Positions 62,902 through 64,000 of a DNA stretch of 64,000 nt are shown one piece after another. Under the pieces are notes generated by a model. It was given only the letters and a program-made list of their open reading frames with translations. It was not told where the DNA came from and ran no database searches. Made by a program: the position numbers and the translations under genes. Source of the DNA: Chrysophaeum taylorii (Eukaryota > Sar > Pelagophyceae > Pelagomonadales > Pelagomonadaceae); assembly GCA_029834535.1 (NCBI GenBank), contig JAQMWT010000456.1:62001-126000 (forward strand), written 5' to 3'. Each line of letters starts with the position of its first letter. Positions within the stretch are counted from its first letter, which is position 1.

Positions 62902-64000
62902 AGCACCACCACCACCACCAGCGTGGGCGACGGACTTGCCGGGGAGGAGGGAGGCGTCGAGGTCGCCGCGGATGATGCTCTTGACCTTGCGGGTTGCGGC
63001 GAGGATTCCTGCGGCCACCAGCGCCCCCCCCAATCGAAGCATCGGGGGCTCCGCGAGCGCCAGCGCCAACCCCCCTCCGAGCAACGCCGCGCGCTCGAGG
63101 GTTATCGCCCTCTTCAACGCCTTGCGGCAGTGCGCGCACTGGGAAGAGTGGTATTTCCAGGGGTCGATCATGGCCTTTCGACTCGTGATTGGCTTGAGCT
63201 CGGAATATTTCGCCGGACCAAAACAGCCGCCAGAGGAAGCCATGCCCGAGTCGCGCCAAAAGGTACGCCACGCCGAGCCGCCGAGGTCGGACGACGTGAC
63301 GGCGTTGTACGCTCCGCGCTCGTCGCCCTCCTTCGCGCGGAGCCGGAGCTCGGCGTCGTGCAGCCAGACGTCCGTGTTCAGAAACCGGTTAGTAGCAGCG
63401 TGCGCGAGCCACGTAGGTACGGAATCGGAGAGAGGCGAAACCAAAAATACGCGCGACGCGCCCGGCTTTACCGGGACGCAGTACATCTCGAGCTTGACGT
63501 CGTAAGTGTCGTCGTCTTCGAGACACCTAAAGTGGTAGCGGCACGGAGCGCGAAACGACGTGATACCCTTCCTCGGCTTCCCCCTCACGACGTCCTCGAA
63601 CGTCGACTCGACGTGCGTTTCGTTGCACGCCAAAAGTTTCATCGGGATAGGACCCCCGTCGCTCCGGACGCCCTGAAGACCGTGGTGAGCGAAGGGAATG
63701 TGCGCGGGGTCGTTGAAGTTCTCTATCAGCATGTCGAAAGAATACGGCAAAGTTCTCGAAAAATATGGTTTAGTTTCTTCCGCGAGTCGCGGATACAGCT
63801 TATCGGGGGTATCGTCGATCGACCCATCGAGCACGGGAAAGAACGCCCACACGAGGTCGTTCGTCCGCATCGTCGGCAACGACCTCGCGCTTTTCGCGCG
63901 ATCGGTGTTCCCCTGCGGTACCTTGGCCGTCTTGCCGTCCGCGTCGAATTGCCACCCGTGATACGGACACTCGACGCATCCATCCTCGGTCACACGCCCC
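62896..64000 (-). CDS. Rieske oxygenase of the pheophorbide a oxygenase/Tic55/PTC52 group, 5' end outside window
   Basis: The frame is open to the right edge, so the start and first Rieske half (C-x-H) lie outside. Inside the window: the second Rieske half CPYHGWQF, the mononuclear iron site ENFNDPAHIPFAHHG (N-D-P-x-H-x4-H, with the bridging Asp), the C-terminal redox motif QCAHC (C-x2-C), and two hydrophobic helices at the end (LLGGGLALALAEPPMLRLGG, ALVAAGILAATRK). This set is typical of PAO, Tic55 and PTC52, which work at thylakoid or envelope membranes in chlorophyll breakdown or tetrapyrrole metabolism; chlorophyllide a oxygenase lacks the C-x2-C. The precise member cannot be told from this part. 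Convergent with the LRR gene, overlapping by 6 bp. Confidence 0.85.
   Translation of the reverse strand, partial: GRVTEDGCVECPYHGWQFDADGKTAKVPQGNTDRAKSARSLPTMRTNDLVWAFFPVLDGSIDDTPDKLYPRLAEETKPYFSRTLPYSFDMLIENFNDPAHIPFAHHGLQGVRSDGGPIPMKLLACNETHVESTFEDVVRGKPRKGITSFRAPCRYHFRCLEDDDTYDVKLEMYCVPVKPGASRVFLVSPLSDSVPTWLAHAATNRFLNTDVWLHDAELRLRAKEGDERGAYNAVTSSDLGGSAWRTFWRDSGMASSGGCFGPAKYSELKPITSRKAMIDPWKYHSSQCAHCRKALKRAITLERAALLGGGLALALAEPPMLRLGGALVAAGILAATRKVKSIIRGDLDASLLPGKSVAHAGGGGGAS

Overview
This is eukaryotic nuclear DNA, GC-rich, with intron-poor genes packed closely in places. The gene content (a callose/1,3-beta-glucan synthase, a DNA polymerase alpha B-subunit, a BolA2-type protein and a pheophorbide a oxygenase/Tic55-like Rieske oxygenase) points to a photosynthetic protist. 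An ochrophyte/stramenopile alga such as a pelagophyte is my best guess, but the sequence alone does not prove it.

Layout. (1) 1-3.8 kb: the 3' end of a coiled-coil plus beta-repeat gene, a low-complexity spacer and an unrecognised gene on the minus strand. (2) 4.0-30.1 kb: three tandem copies of a ~3.7 kb host-like unit. Each unit carries, tail to tail, a coiled-coil/RING-like gene (+) and traces of a second RING-like gene (-). Copies 2 and 3 contain Ty3/Gypsy elements at exactly the same site. Copy 2 holds the full-length form with both LTRs. Copy 3 holds a derivative that lost the RING gene and the 5' half of the retroelement, and later received a Helitron-like insertion with a PIF1-type helicase fragment. 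The simplest history is Gypsy insertion, then duplication of the occupied unit, then deletion. (3) 30.1-31.5 kb: a small intact BOLA2-like gene. (4) 31.4-45.9 kb: an accessory block with a MULE transposase remnant, two foldback-like clusters of the motif TCACATCAC, and two young Ty1/Copia elements that landed in the second cluster (TSDs TGTAC and TTTAC).

(5) 45.9-64.0 kb: a gene-dense host segment. In order: a ThDP-enzyme-like protein (+), an unknown protein (-), a small secreted cadherin-like-domain protein (-), a short unknown protein with a possible membrane tail in another frame (+), an MFS transporter (+), POLA2 (-), a callose synthase (-), an LRR/IQ/WW protein (+) and a PAO/Tic55-like oxygenase (-, cut by the window). 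Three convergent pairs overlap or nearly touch at their stops (18 bp overlap, 5 bp gap, 6 bp overlap).

The most unusual points are the triplicated RING unit with its nested and deleted retroelement history, a C5-methyltransferase-like motif inside the Gypsy internal region, a short dispersed ~50 bp sequence flanked by 14 bp direct repeats that is present or absent among the unit copies, the TCACATCAC foldback clusters, and the Helitron-like insertion. LTR elements are treated as fossils: families, ends, parts and approximate states are given only.
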